Source of the DNA: Plasmodium coatneyi | Lineage: Eukaryota; Apicomplexa; Aconoidasida; Haemosporida; Plasmodiidae | Assembly: GCF_001680005.1 (NCBI RefSeq) | Contig: NC_033565.1 | Location: 477,501-541,500, forward strand | DNA: 64,000 nucleotides | Direction of reading: 5' to 3' | In this document: in pieces, positions 10,325-21,946 of the stretch | Numbering within the stretch: the first letter of the stretch is position 1 | Layout: each line of letters opens with the position of its first letter | Made by a program: the position numbers and the translations under genes | The notes under the pieces: model-generated | Told to the model about the DNA's origin: nothing | Seen by the model: the letters and a program-made list of their open reading frames with translations, nothing else | Database searches by the model: none

Positions 10325-12352
10325 TCAAGCCGACGCCTTCAGCTTCACGTACATCTTATCGATCTGCTCTTTGTACTTCTTCTGCACAGCGTGCCTCTTG
10401 ATCTTGCCCGTCGGTGTGAGCAAATCGTTTTCGATGGTGAAGGGTTCCGTAGCAAAGTACACGTCCTTAATTTGTTCGTACCCCTTCAACCCATCCTTCT
10501 TCCCCATTTTGATTAGATCATCCATAACGTCCTTCTTATACTCGGGCATCTGCATCACCTCCTCATCCGTCTTATTAATTTTCTTCTGCTTTTTCCATAT
10601 TTCTATGGTGTCCAAGGAGGGGCACACAATGCACACAAGGACAGATTCGTACGAGTATCCAAAAACGAAAATCTGGCTAATGTATAGTGATTGCCTGTAA
10701 ACGGATTCGATTTTTTCCACTGCTACGTATTCCCCTTGTGCTAATTTGAAAATATTTTTCTTCCTATCAATAATGGTAATGGACCCATTTTCACTAAAGG
10801 ACGCAATATCCCCTGTGCTTATCCATCCTTCGCTGTCGATAAATTCGTTCGTTTCCTTTTCCAGTTTGAAATAACCCAAACTGGTGATAGCTGGTCCTCG
10901 CAATTGTAGTTCACCTCTAGGTGGGTTGTCTGTAACTAGGTAATTCATTTCCGGGACAGATACAACTCTATATTCAACACACGGGACAGGACCCCCTATG
11001 TGGCCTATATTCACATCTGTGCTGTGTGACATAAAAGCTGGACCAAGTGCTTCTGTCATTCCGTAACCTTCAAATATGGGTACAGAGAAAATGGCCTTCA
11101 ATTTCTTCACAACATCGGGACTTATCGGTGCCGATCCGTTCAACATAGCTCTAATGTTTCCTCCAAGGATCTTCTTGGCCTTATTAAAAACGAGTTTATC
11201 CCAGAAAAAGTGATAGGGCATACCAGTGCTGTTTAGCTTTTTTATTTTACTCTCCAGCCCCTTATTAAACAAAGATTGAACCACTGACGATTTTTTTTTC
11301 AACGAATTTAATATGCGTTCATGAATTCGGTTGTACAATCTAGGCACGCTAATAAACAAAGTTGGCTTCAACTCCTGAATGTCTTCCACTAACGTTTGGA
11401 TATTCCCTGAGTAATATCCAGTTCTGACCCCCTGTGCACAAAAAACAAGCACCATAATCCTTTCATATATATGCGCCAGTGGCAGGTACGAAATGTGGGT
11501 GTCATTTTCGTTTATATCCAAAAGGGTTATTCTTGAAGGGCCTGTTACTGACGAAGTTAGCTGAGCTACGAAATTTCCGTTTGTCATTATAACTCCTTTG
11601 GGGTATCCCGTCGTTCCAGATGTGTAACAAATACATGCAATGTCTTTTAAATTGCCTGGCCTCGGTTCTTGTAACTTCTTCTTCCCAGCTGCAATTAGAT
11701 CTTTCCACAAAATAATTTCTAGCTGGTGTTTTTCACAAGCCTTTTTAACCTCTGCATCAGCTTCGTTCTCCACCAAAATCAATTTTTTTAAAAAGATTCT
11801 TTCACACGTATCTAGCGACTTGAACAAATTCATGGCGCATCCTTTAGTGCAAATAATCGTCTGCATTAATGTCTGCTCTAGAATAAATCTACTCGATTCT
11901 ATACCTAATGAATCGTATAACGGCACCGTTACTATGTTAAATGCATTGCAACTCAAATCGCAAATATTCCACTCTTCACAATTTGGCATGTAGAACCCTA
12001 GAAATCTTGCCCTCGTTACTTTTGTGTCATCACATCTGATCACTGGACATACATTCATATTCACTAAACCTGATCCTACTGCTAAAATTAATTCCCTTAC
12101 TTCCGCGAATGACTTCCATTTGTAAGGACCCAACTTGTTGTTCACCTTCACTCGAGTACCTAAACAATCTCGATCTTTGTACTTCTTTGCCACCCGATCG
12201 AACATTTCCCACATATTGTTCAGTGGATTATCTTCGAAGTTATCATATAGCTTGTCCTTATACTCTGGGCTCCTGTACGCCCCCGTTGCGTCCTCCCTCG
12301 TGGGCTCACTCACCTTCACGGAGTACAAAAGTTCCCCTGTAGTCTTGAACAT
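10325..12352 (-). CDS. ACS10: Long-chain acyl-CoA synthetase, ACS10 type
   Basis: A 675-residue single-exon member of the ANL adenylating superfamily. It should activate fatty acids in two steps (fatty acid + ATP to acyl-AMP, then CoA to acyl-CoA), feeding phospholipid synthesis and scavenged host fatty acids. Visible motifs in order: the AMP-binding loop YTSGTTGYPKGV at about residues 241-252, YLPLAHIYER near 290, GYGMTEALGPA near 430, STGDIASF near 510 and the C-terminal IIDRKKNIFKLAQGEYV near 520-540 with the hinge and catalytic lysine region; PTGKIKR near 650 matches the usual A10 motif. The length equals a full eukaryotic ACS and no motif is damaged. Plasmodium has many ACS paralogues; I prefer ACS10 because it is next to a CCCH zinc-finger gene and in the same block as TOM22 and karyopherin beta, as I recall for P. 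falciparum PF3D7_0525100. No clear N-terminal signal peptide or membrane segment. Confidence 0.93.
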   Translation of the reverse strand: MFKTTGELLYSVKVSEPTREDATGAYRSPEYKDKLYDNFEDNPLNNMWEMFDRVAKKYKDRDCLGTRVKVNNKLGPYKWKSFAEVRELILAVGSGLVNMNVCPVIRCDDTKVTRARFLGFYMPNCEEWNICDLSCNAFNIVTVPLYDSLGIESSRFILEQTLMQTIICTKGCAMNLFKSLDTCERIFLKKLILVENEADAEVKKACEKHQLEIILWKDLIAAGKKKLQEPRPGNLKDIACICYTSGTTGYPKGVIMTNGNFVAQLTSSVTGPSRITLLDINENDTHISYLPLAHIYERIMVLVFCAQGVRTGYYSGNIQTLVEDIQELKPTLFISVPRLYNRIHERILNSLKKKSSVVQSLFNKGLESKIKKLNSTGMPYHFFWDKLVFNKAKKILGGNIRAMLNGSAPISPDVVKKLKAIFSVPIFEGYGMTEALGPAFMSHSTDVNIGHIGGPVPCVEYRVVSVPEMNYLVTDNPPRGELQLRGPAITSLGYFKLEKETNEFIDSEGWISTGDIASFSENGSITIIDRKKNIFKLAQGEYVAVEKIESVYRQSLYISQIFVFGYSYESVLVCIVCPSLDTIEIWKKQKKINKTDEEVMQMPEYKKDVMDDLIKMGKKDGLKGYEQIKDVYFATEPFTIENDLLTPTGKIKRHAVQKKYKEQIDKMYVKLKASA

Positions 12353-14086
12353 TTTACCTTATGGGGGAGTCTATTCGAAGATTCAAGTATACAGGGGTTC
12401 TGTGGCGCGGCACGGGGGGGGAGAGTCTCCTTCTGGGGGTATAACTAAAAAGAGGAAAGAAGCAAAACGGGAAAAGGCGACATTACAATGTGATACATAG
12501 CGGAATGAAGTTTGCACACTGTTTAGCGTAGTCATCCATGCGGGGTCGAATAGACATGCGATTGATAACTGCGTGTTCTTTCAAAAGATTTTACGTAATA
12601 ACGCATACACAAAAAGGGGTTACTTCCCGCTAGGTATAATTATTTGCGCAAAATAAAATAAACCACAGTGCTCCACATTTATTTAACGGAGTATATATTT
12701 GCAGCGCGACCTCAAACTTCAGATAAAGCAAAACTCGTGCAGCACGCGCAGAAGACGAAATTGGTAACCTCCACATGGGTAACGTGTACGTTCGGTTAAA
12801 CTTACCTTTACGATTAATTTACCAATCTGTGATATGCGGTTCAGTTGTCAAAACAACAGTGCGCTTTTCTGTCGGAAAAAAAAAAAACTTCGTCTGGATA
12901 CACCTAAAAAGGAAGTAACACTCTGAGGCCCTATCACATCTATGGTCTTAAGCCAACGAACACGGTAGCATCGGTCGACGTACCAATATGGTGCCTTTAC
13001 ATATGTACCTTTGTACGTACGTATGTGCATATATTATGTGGGTGTATAAATCTTTGCAGATCGCTCGGTCGTCGGCAGGTTGGATGCTCTCTGCTAAGTT
13101 CGTTCCGAAGGATATGCAACAAAAATGGGAGCAAAATGGGAAGTTAAAATGGGAAGTTAAAATGGGAAGTTAAAGTGTGAAGATGCAATATGCCGCTAAA
13201 ATGCGAAGCTAAAAGCGCTACTTCAAAGTGGGAGTCAAAATTAGAATAAAAATGACGGAAAAAGAGTTGCTGAAAAAATTAAATAAAGTCAACACTGATT
13301 TTTTTCCCTTTTTAATGTTCTTCATTAAACACATACGTTAAAAAAGCCTGATGGAAGCCATTTTTTTTTTTTTTTTTTTCTCTTTTATACTTACAAGAAT
13401 GTGCGCTAAGCGCTAATATTCAAATGTATTATTTGTATGTGCGCTGTGCTAAGGGGGGTACATCTTAGCTCTGTGCTAATGTAATATTGCACACGTGTTG
13501 GTTGGCATTTATCCTCGGACCATGCCTTCCCGATTATGCTAAGTGCATTGGGTGCCACATTCCTGTATTCCTGCAACTTCTTTCGAGCACAACTTATGAT
13601 TGCAAATGTGAACGTAACATTTTTCTCTTTCCCTGCAATGCTAAATTTGCGTTTACTAGGTTACATTTTTGCACTAAAAACAAGGTGTTCATGAATGAAC
13701 AATTAACAATTTTTTTTTTTTTACATATTAGGTTAATTTAAGTATAAAAAAATTACTTTCATTTTTCTCCATCAGTATATACTGCCCGATTGGCCCACAG
13801 GCGTGTGCCTTCACAAATGACGATTTGTTTTTTTCTCCTTCTGTTCGTACATTTTTACACACAAATTCTTCCAGCGTTTCGGTTTGTTTGTAATATAACC
13901 ATTGCCAGTGTTATCTGCGCCATTCCTCAGATGGGAAAATTTTTTTTTTTTTTTTTTTTTTTTTGTCAATGTTCGAGGGTCAATTTTTATTTTTCAATTT
14001 TTCAGAGGTGTAAAATTATTAACATTTTTTTTATATGCCCCAGGGAGTTGCTTTTCAACCGATGCAGAACAATTTGAAAGTTAAAA
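12353..14086. other. Intergenic: ACS10 promoter region and 5' flank of the candidate gene at 14087
   Basis: This would be a divergent promoter region if the plus-strand candidate at 14087 is real. It holds a tandem repeat near 13134-13175 (unit about 13 bases, AATGGGAAGTTAA), poly(T) runs at 13362-13379 and 13940-13964 (about 25 T), and TACGTACGTATGTGCATAT near 13015. No long coding frame was seen. Confidence 0.6.
13134..13175. repeat. Short tandem repeat, unit AATGGGAAGTTAA
   Basis: Three to four adjacent copies of a 13-base unit, with more decayed relatives continuing to about 13215 (ATGCGAAGCTAAAA). Intergenic. Confidence 0.8.
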
Positions 14087-15182
14087 ATGGGCATCCAGGA
14101 GAGTGATGGCCCTTTCGCCAACTCGGAAAAAATTAATACGGGCAGGCTTGTACGTAGCCTAGCCGGGGCGCAAATCCCGAATGCATATAAACTCGCGCAT
14201 CTGGTTTGCAACACAAATTTAAAAGACAAAGAACAGTTCGTCACACACAGCGATGACCTACATCGCGCATACCACGTGATACACACTATTTCGTGAGTAC
14301 ATAAATTAATTTACAAGTTTTAGGTGACTTAATTTTTTGTAAAACTTTCTTCCCCCCCTTCTGATAAACCATTTTGGCGCAAAAGTAAGGGGAATACAAC
14401 ACTCGGTCGTTCTTATTAACACCATTTGTGACACCCTATCGCGGTGCTGTCATACGTATGGTCAATTTGAAAATGTGCAAATGTGCAATCGCGCTATTGG
14501 CAAGTGGGCATATTTTTCTCATTTCTTATAATTCGAAGGTGACGAAATGGGGAAAAAGTATTTAATAAGCGCATCTCCCCTTCGTGTACTTGTAGGCCCA
14601 TTTGGGGCAATGCGTGTGTGCACAAAGACAGATGATCGTTTTTAGTTCAGTAATGCGTATGTCGTTTTTACCCCTCAGAGAAAAGAACTCCTGTTCCTGT
14701 TCGATTTGTTAAAAGGTAATTACTAAATAATATTTGCATGGTGAGAAAATAATTAGCCTTCCGACAAGGCACAACCTTTGTGTTGTAACTGCCGAGGATT
14801 GCAACTTATGATACTTACGCAAATGTGGAAGCGCAGTTGCTGCAGTTGCAGTTGCTAGAACTAAACGTAATTCTCCTTATCACTTGTGGAGGAAAAAGCG
14901 TTACAGGTAATATACTTCCAAGCGCAACTTAAATGGGGTGCATTTTCAAACTGGAAAAAAAAAAAAGGTTGGCATGTTTTCCTCACCTTCACAGAACAGC
15001 ACATATTTCGCGCATCCATTTTGTTCGCGATGAGAGGACAACATGTTGCAGAGTTGGCCGTTCCATCCTGCATTCGCACAACGGAAATGTTATGGCTCTA
15101 TCGCAGGTTAACTTAATTTGTTTCCCTTTTGCTTTTTGTGTTGCCTAGTTGCAAGCCAAGCTACCCACTTTTTTGCCCATAA
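14087..15182 (+). CDS. Candidate five-exon small gene of unknown function
   Basis: Proposed exons 14087-14292, 14681-14715, 14859-14906, 14995-15106 and 15149-15182 together encode 144 residues from ATG to TAA. Donors are TTTC|GTGAGT, AAAAG|GTAATT, ACAG|GTAATA and CGCAG|GTTAAC; acceptors end CCTCAGAG, TTGCTAG, CTTCACAG and TTGCCTAG. Reading phase is kept at all four junctions. Exon 1 reads MGIQESDGPFANSEK, exon 2 KELLFLFDLLK, exon 3 LNVILLITCGGKSVT, exon 4 QHIFRASILFAMRGQHVAEL. The product looks partly helical; I do not recognise a family. A weaker reading of exons 3 and 4 in another frame is also open, so the exact protein is uncertain. The alternative is a spliced non-coding transcript, or chance. 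It is divergent from ACS10 and lies in a 3.9-kb stretch that otherwise seems empty. Confidence 0.38.
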
Positions 15183-16289
15183 GGGCTCGTGCACCCCACG
15201 GTGGTATATAACTTTACACTATTTCTGAATGTTTACATATATTTCAATATAATATTAATTTTTTTCATTTTCGAACTGTCCCATAAAAATATAGAAGTTC
15301 TGCTTATAGCACACTTATATTTTAATAAAACAAGAAAAGGAGGCGAAATATAATGGGATGCGCGAATAATTTTAAAACAAAAATGGTAATTTAAAAGGGA
15401 AATAAAACATTACTCAGGAAACTTGAGACAAATGGTTGGTACTAAATAAAAAAAAAAAGTGGCGGGTGGAAGAAAAGGTGCGAAAAAAACAGGCAGGTGA
15501 AGAAAACCAAGTGCGAAAAAAAATTACCTATGTTATACAAATATATACGAATATATACAAATATATAAAAACATACATAATACATGTATAACATTCTTAA
15601 TTATGTGCTTATTATGGCGGGCGAAAAAAAATGGTATTCTTTCGTATTTTTCACATATTATACACGTTAAGGTATGATATATGTCATATGCCTTAACACA
15701 CACTTCGGGGTATATATATTTTACACCCGGGTCGGTGTAGGGGTGAGCACAGGTGCTCACGCAGGAATCTGCGCTGATATCCACGCAGAGGGTCCTCGAA
15801 CATATGTAAAAAAAAAAAAAAAAAAAAACATAACTTTTGCTACTTTATGGATGAATTGACACGTTTAAAATAAGAGATATTTTATTCGATTGCTTCGTTT
15901 GGGAAAACTACAACCGTCGAAAATGTTTGCTGCTGCGGGGATGGGGAAAACCGCATATGCTCGATTCGTATACCGACGTGCACGCAGCACGCACACATTT
16001 GTGTACACATTTTATACTTGCATGCTTAAAAGGCGAACATTACAGGAACAACAGGAATCATGTGACTTATTTTTCTCTTCACTCGATTATTCATTTGCTT
16101 AGTCGTTCTGTTCTCACGCGGGTGCATGTGAATATATATGTATACATATATGCGTTGGACGACCTTCCTTTGACCCTTTTGCAAATTTACGGAGAAAAAT
16201 TGCCACACTGTTCATGCACTTTTAAATATCATATGTTAATGCTTCTCCTCCCCATTGTTCCTCATTTATTCCCTTTGTGCATAGCCCTT
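15183..16289. other. Intergenic before the CCCH gene's 3' end
   Basis: AT-rich DNA with ATATATAC/GTATATA alternation at 15536-15570 and 15700-15725, a poly(A) run at 15809-15828, and a GTGCATGTGAATATATATGTATACATATATGC stretch at about 16122-16152. The 153-codon plus-strand frame at 15927-16388 runs into the antisense of the CCCH gene and looks like chance. Confidence 0.6.
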
Positions 16290-18722
16290 CTAGTAATCGA
16301 AGATTTCCACGTTTTGCACAATTTTCGAAGCTGTCGTGTTGAGCTCATCTTCTGGGTAATTCCAAAAGTTGGAACAGCTAATCAGTGAATTGTTGTTCAA
16401 CTTGTAAATATTTTTTACATCCCCATTTACGTCATACTTGTTCATCCTATTTTCCTCATTTTGCACGTGGGGCACATTTCCGGTGTGTACGAAATGTTCG
16501 GGTAAATGGGCGCCAGGCATAACTTCCATATTTTGAGGCTGTTGCTTTGGGTGGTTGTTGCCGCTTTTTACCGCTGGTGTGGGGTTATTATACTGCTGCG
16601 CGTGTTGCATATGTTGTTCGTGTTGTGCATGTTGCGTGTGTTGTATGTGTTGCTCGTGTTGCATATGTTGTGCCTGATGCGTTGGCTGCGCTTGCTGCTC
16701 ATGCATGAGGTGGGTGCTAGTATTCTTTAACTCCTCATTCAGCAGAAAGCTATCCTCCTTGTAATTATTCGCATTCGTCATTTGCAACAACTTGAGAAAA
16801 TTCTTAATATCGGCAATGTTCAACTTTTCGTTGTCATCCTCTATAACTTTAAGTGCACTATCCTGTGCTGTAATTTCCATGTGTTCGATGGTATCTACTA
16901 TTTTTTTCTCTTCATTATTTTGTGAATATTCCTTCGAAGAATTGCTCGATATTCTCATAGACGAGGAGGAATCCTTACTTTGGAATGAGGGGTACTTGGT
17001 CAACACGTCACTCTTCTTTGGCTTACTCATATTGTAGTATTGGGTGCTGTTCATACTGCTGGGTATGTTCGTCATATTGGTCATATTGCTCATATTGGTC
17101 ATGTTGCTCATATTTGTTATGTTACTCATATTTGTCATGTTGGTCATGTTGGTCATATTACTCATGTTACTCATATTGCTCATGTTTGCCTTGCCATTGG
17201 AGAGGCTCGAAATGACACCCATGTTGTTCACCATGGCGCTGCTCATATTGTTCGTCATGTTGGTCATGCCGCTACTTAGGTTCGTGGGTAGACTCCCTCC
17301 GTGCATGTTTCCATTCATCGGTCGATTCATGTTCATATCCTGATTCAGCAATTCGTTTATTGACTTGAAGGCACCATTTGGTTCATTCGATCCGCTACAC
17401 ATATTTTGCAACTTCCTCAAATTGAAGGGATTTATAAGTCCGTTTGCGCTCTCCATGTCGTTGCTATTCATCATGTAATTCTTTATATTCATTGTGTTCA
17501 TGGTGTTCATTGTGCTCATTGCGTTGTTGTACTCCTCGTTGTTTTCCTTGCTCTTTAGCAGCGCATACAGATTGTTCGGGTAGGATGAGCTCTTCTGGTA
17601 GTTCCTGGTCACGTTCACGGGGCTATTCATGCAACTGTTCATTCCGCCGTTCACTGCGTTGTTAATTCCACTGTTCATCGAATTGCTGATTGCGCTGTTG
17701 TTCATGCGGCTGTTCATACGGCCATTCATACGGATGTTCATACAACTGTTCATCGCATTGCCCATGTTGTTATTGTTCAAATTGCGATTCATGCCACGAC
17801 TGCCCGTTCCGTTCATCTGGTTCTTCACATGACCGTTCAAATTATTGCTCAGCTTATTGGTCATTTTGCTCGTCACATTGTTGCTGACATTGCCATTCAC
17901 GTTACAGCTAATCATTCCGCCGTTCATGCTGCCAGTTGCACCTACATTGTTCACGTTGCTGCTTATGTTATTTTCAGGCGTGCCCTTCTTCTCGAAATTT
18001 TTGCTAAATCGGTTGTTACCGTTCGCTCCGTTTTGTGTAGAAAACTTGCAGAGTAACGAATTCGTCGGCTTCAACATGTTTTCGTTGTTCTTGTTCTCCT
18101 CTTGGATGTATCCATTGGCGCTGCTCCGGTTGTGATTGTTGTGGTGGTTGTTGTTGTTGTGGTTGCCGTGGTTCGTGTGATTGCTATTGCTGCCGCTGTT
18201 GCCACCGTTTCCGTTATTTGCCCCATTTCCGCTGTTCTTATTTTTGCTGCCCTTTTGAGTCGAACCGGCCAATGGGGCGGCGAGCATAAGGTTGATGGCA
18301 TTTTGCGAGGGGGACATATTTCCAGGCAGGGGACGTAATTCCTCAATATAGTGTGCATGCCTGCAATGAGATTCAGCGTTACATTTTCCTCTCAGAAATT
18401 TCGTACATGGAGCAGTTTTGTATAAATCTCCAGTAGGCCTCAACTCACAAACAGAATGCGCATAACTGCATTTTTCATTTTTGCATACTCCTGCTTTTTT
18501 GGCCAAAGGACATAAACTAGTGAAGGATAAATCAGGAATTGGATTTAATTCCTCCTGTGAATGTGCAAATAAACAGTCTACGCCTCTGTCACACCTCCCA
18601 GAGAAGAACCAGGGGCACATCTTCGTCTTGTAAAATTGCTTCTTTCGTGGAATTTGGGTCACCACCAAGGAGGACTGTTGTTGTCCCTGGGTGTTATTGT
18701 TCACGTTTTTGTTGTTCATCAT
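16290..18722 (-). CDS. CCCH-type zinc-finger protein with three N-terminal fingers and long Asn/Met-rich tail
   Basis: An 810-residue single-exon protein. Three CCCH fingers are clear: C36-C44-C50-H54 (CX7CX5CX3H), C71-C80-C85-H89 (CX8CX4CX3H) and C106-C114-C120-H124 (CX7CX5CX3H), each followed by an acidic/Leu-Pro motif (EELNPIP, CELRPTG, EELRPLP). Fingers of this kind bind RNA, so the likely job is control of mRNA stability or translation, by family knowledge rather than direct evidence. Residues 150-670 are low complexity: Asn/Gly/His-rich, then Asn-Met-Gly-rich, with a NMSNMTN array near 511-551 and a His-Gln array near 672-711. The C-terminal 40 residues look ordered (FWNYPEDELNTTASKIVQ). 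It matches, by its ACS10 neighbour, the P. falciparum gene annotated only as a zinc-finger protein. The very long upstream region may carry extended 5' leader or regulatory DNA. Confidence 0.9.
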   Translation of the reverse strand: MMNNKNVNNNTQGQQQSSLVVTQIPRKKQFYKTKMCPWFFSGRCDRGVDCLFAHSQEELNPIPDLSFTSLCPLAKKAGVCKNEKCSYAHSVCELRPTGDLYKTAPCTKFLRGKCNAESHCRHAHYIEELRPLPGNMSPSQNAINLMLAAPLAGSTQKGSKNKNSGNGANNGNGGNSGSNSNHTNHGNHNNNNHHNNHNRSSANGYIQEENKNNENMLKPTNSLLCKFSTQNGANGNNRFSKNFEKKGTPENNISSNVNNVGATGSMNGGMISCNVNGNVSNNVTSKMTNKLSNNLNGHVKNQMNGTGSRGMNRNLNNNNMGNAMNSCMNIRMNGRMNSRMNNSAISNSMNSGINNAVNGGMNSCMNSPVNVTRNYQKSSSYPNNLYALLKSKENNEEYNNAMSTMNTMNTMNIKNYMMNSNDMESANGLINPFNLRKLQNMCSGSNEPNGAFKSINELLNQDMNMNRPMNGNMHGGSLPTNLSSGMTNMTNNMSSAMVNNMGVISSLSNGKANMSNMSNMSNMTNMTNMTNMSNITNMSNMTNMSNMTNMTNIPSSMNSTQYYNMSKPKKSDVLTKYPSFQSKDSSSSMRISSNSSKEYSQNNEEKKIVDTIEHMEITAQDSALKVIEDDNEKLNIADIKNFLKLLQMTNANNYKEDSFLLNEELKNTSTHLMHEQQAQPTHQAQHMQHEQHIQHTQHAQHEQHMQHAQQYNNPTPAVKSGNNHPKQQPQNMEVMPGAHLPEHFVHTGNVPHVQNEENRMNKYDVNGDVKNIYKLNNNSLISCSNFWNYPEDELNTTASKIVQNVEIFDY
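16591..16706 (-). repeat. His-Gln-Met repeat array in the CCCH protein
   Basis: Degenerate 12- to 15-base units encode H-M/I/A-Q-H-E/T/A-Q at about residues 672-711. Codon variation between copies shows the array is older than simple slippage of one unit. Confidence 0.85.
17071..17190 (-). repeat. Asn-Met-Ser/Thr repeat array in the CCCH protein
   Basis: A 9-base unit (AAC/AAT-ATG-ACN/AGN) is repeated about 13 times, encoding NMSNMTN runs at about residues 511-551. Similar Asn-Met-Asn-Gly runs continue more loosely to residue 400. The array gives long but meaningless antisense frames on the plus strand. Confidence 0.9.
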
Positions 18723-20524
18723 GTTGGGTCAAATATGTGGACAAATAACAATATGGACTGGTAGGTAGTGCTACTCTTCTAATGAATCGAACTGGGGATA
18801 TATTCTCGTAACGGAGGCAATTCTTCGCTTTGTCAAACAGACTCTCTTCCGCAGCTGCTAAATGTGCACTTCTCTAAAATGGAGAATACGCTTAATGAAG
18901 AGATTTCCTTATCCGTGTTGCCCTCTCGCTAAAGCGAAAAGCTTCTTCTATTAAGGTATCACCCCCGCAGGAAGAAGAAAAAAAATTTTTTAACTTCCAC
19001 ACGTATTCCTTTCCAGTAACAAAATGGAATATCGCTTCGCTGTCAAAAGTTCATTCGCTTAGTCAAATAATACACTTGTGCGCTTGTCCCTTTTCCTTCC
19101 GTGAAGCTGCAAATAGTGTCTGCTGGTTGCTCTGTGTCTTTTTCTCTCTCGCTCTACCTTGGATTGTGCCTCCTTTTGACCCTCAAGAAAATTTCCAAAC
19201 GATGCTTGGTCGGTACGTACATATATAAATACATATGCTTGAACACAATTCCCACGTGTATGGGTAAGATAACCGTTAACGGGTGCAAACTGCGAAAGTT
19301 GCGCGTTTGCTGTGTTATGTCATTCGACAAATGTTCCGTTCATATATTACGCATTATGTAAATTTTGGGCAAATAGGACGCGGTGGGCGGAACTGTAACA
19401 ACACCTTGGCTTGGTCAAGCACATAAAATTAGAGGCACATACCCACTATATCGTACAGCAAATATGTATATATTTCTCACGTAACCTATATTACACGTGT
19501 AGCCACTTTTTTGGAACACTTATTGTGCACATTCACACGGTGTGTACTATATGACGCCTTTGAAATGGGACAAATTTGGCGTGAAAAAAGGTGTAACTGT
19601 AAAAACTGTGCGTACAAAATTCCTGTTCGGGTAGCTTATAATATAAAAAGTACTCCTTGCTTGGCAAACTTGGATTGTGTACAATTTCATTATTCTCGTA
19701 AGATTCTCCGTAATCCGCAATGTACTCTTGATCTTATTTTATTTTGTTTTGTTTTATTTTGTTATATTTATTTTTTTTTTTTTTTATAATGCAATTATAT
19801 TTAAACAATTACAATTGAAACGTAAAAAATGAGAGCAAAAAAAAAAAGAAAAAAAAGAAGGTACGGTTTTACATACGCGAGCAAATGAGCATATCATGTG
19901 CTTACACATATACACAATTTTTTATGTAAATGTGCGTTCACACAGGTACATATATATATGCGAAACGCTGAAAAAAAAAAAGGGGTGATAAAATAACTGG
20001 CCAATTGGTCAGCTTGTGAACTGGTCAGGCACTTGGCATACGTACGAGAATGTGTGTAAGGGCTGGGCAAAAAGGTGTTCAGGAAGGTGGTCAAAGTGGG
20101 GCGTACGTTAAAGAGCGGTACATATTAGGTATACGCAGCGTATGCGCGCGTGTATGCTCGAACTTAAAAAATGCGCAAATTGTGTAAATTGCGAAAAACG
20201 CGTGTGTGAAAAAATAACTTGGTGCTAAATCATTGAACTTTATAAACTGAAGCAATATTGCATCACATAAAAAAAAAAAAAAAAGGGGAAATGGGAATCT
20301 TGTAAATTACGAAGGTAATAAAGTGTGGAAAAAAAAGAAATGGTAAATAAATTACATATGCCTCACAGAAATTTTCAAAATAAGGTAGATGTTACATATA
20401 CACATGTGTAAAAAAAAAAAAATAAATAAATAAATAACCCTATTCGTTCTTCAAATAAACTCATAAAAAATAGCACACAAAAAAGCAAAATGAGCAATTG
20501 GGACAAAAGTGGATGGGCTTTTTA

Positions 20525-20615
20525 AATTTGCTAACTGCTAACTGGTTTTGCTTTTACTTTTGCCAATTGCTCATTCGCTAACTGCTCACTCGCTAATTGC
20601 CCGTTCGCTAATTTC
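20525..20615. repeat. Degenerate tandem repeat, unit like TTCGCTAACTGCTCAC
   Basis: At least five imperfect copies of a 14- to 18-base unit built around GCTAACTGCT / GCTAATTGCC. It lies within the AT-rich gene-free stretch. Confidence 0.75.
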
Positions 20616-21946
20616 CAGTGTGCCAAGTTCTCTGAATTCACTAAATGGGCTATTTTCGTAAACAAAGACAACTTTCGAAAAAGAAGAATGATGAAATGAT
20701 AAAGAGCGAAAGAATGGAATAAAAAAGGTGAAAAAAAAAATTTTTTCTTTTATCACGATAATTATCAGATGCAATACAAATACGGCAAAATATGGTTCAG
20801 TAAAAAAAAGGGGAGGGCGTAAAAAGGAACAATATTCCCAAATTATAGGCCAAAGAGAAGTCTAGGGATAAAAGTATGCACAATAAACACACTAATGCTA
20901 CGCTAACGCTATGCTAACGATAATACAATGCTAATACGAATATTTTATATATAGGACTAAACGCGGTATATATAAATTGGTACACAAACATTTGCTCATT
21001 ATTTGCTTATATGTGTATACACATACGCGCAAATATGCATTACTTACGTGCATGAATGATCATGCATGTGTTCTTACATATGTACATTACCAAACGAAAT
21101 GGCGTTTGCACATATCCGTGCGCATATGCTTGTAGCTCTGGCACAGTTCAGTGAATGCTAAAAAAAAATAAGGGGTATGAGCAGGGTCGAAAATGCATAA
21201 AAATAAAAAAAAATGCTTACACGTGTTGTGTGAGTATATATATATGCGCATACCTACTGTATATATAGTGTAATATATATATGTACACACATGCGTATGC
21301 TCACATATACACATACACGCGCATCACGTAAACTCAAACCAGTGGTCCAAAAAAAAAAAAAAAAAAAGGGCGCGTTTCACGGGCGGCACATAACTAACGT
21401 CAAAATAAAATTAAAATTAAAAGCTCAAGATGAAAAAAAAAAAAAGAATGACGAAATTTTGAGTAAAAATTTCAATAAAAATTAAAATAAACGTCTAAAT
21501 GGGAAGCCAAAACGAACAATTAATGGGAAAACGCAAAGGCCAATTATTGAGCAAACAAGTGTGTCAGAAATATGCAGAGAGAAGTGTTTACAAAAGGGAT
21601 GCGTACACATGTGCACATAAGCATATATTATGGCACATATATTTATATGCACACGGGCATACTGTTACACATGAAAACGTAAAAAAAGGAAGATTATCTT
21701 TCCTATTTGTTACCAGTGTAGCAGTAATTAACTGATAGCGCACAGGTACACACTATATGTGAGTAGGTGGTGGACGCAAAGGCAAAAAAGGCAGCGATAT
21801 GCGTATGCACATATGTACTATATGCATATACACATACACGCTTGCTTAAACGCAGGGCGAAATATTAAATTAAAAACATGCACACTGCAGTTTTGCGAAT
21901 ACACACAATGGCATACGGAGTGCATGTACTATTCAAATGTGTTTTC

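Noticed and set aside
15927..16388. A 153-codon plus-strand frame overlapping the CCCH gene's 3' end
   Set aside because: The last 100 bases are antisense to a real gene and the rest has His/Cys/Tyr composition typical of chance translation.
17040..17343. Long plus-strand frames (His-Ile-Gly or Leu-Val-Met rich) across the CCCH gene
   Set aside because: They are antisense images of the NMS/NMT repeat array.
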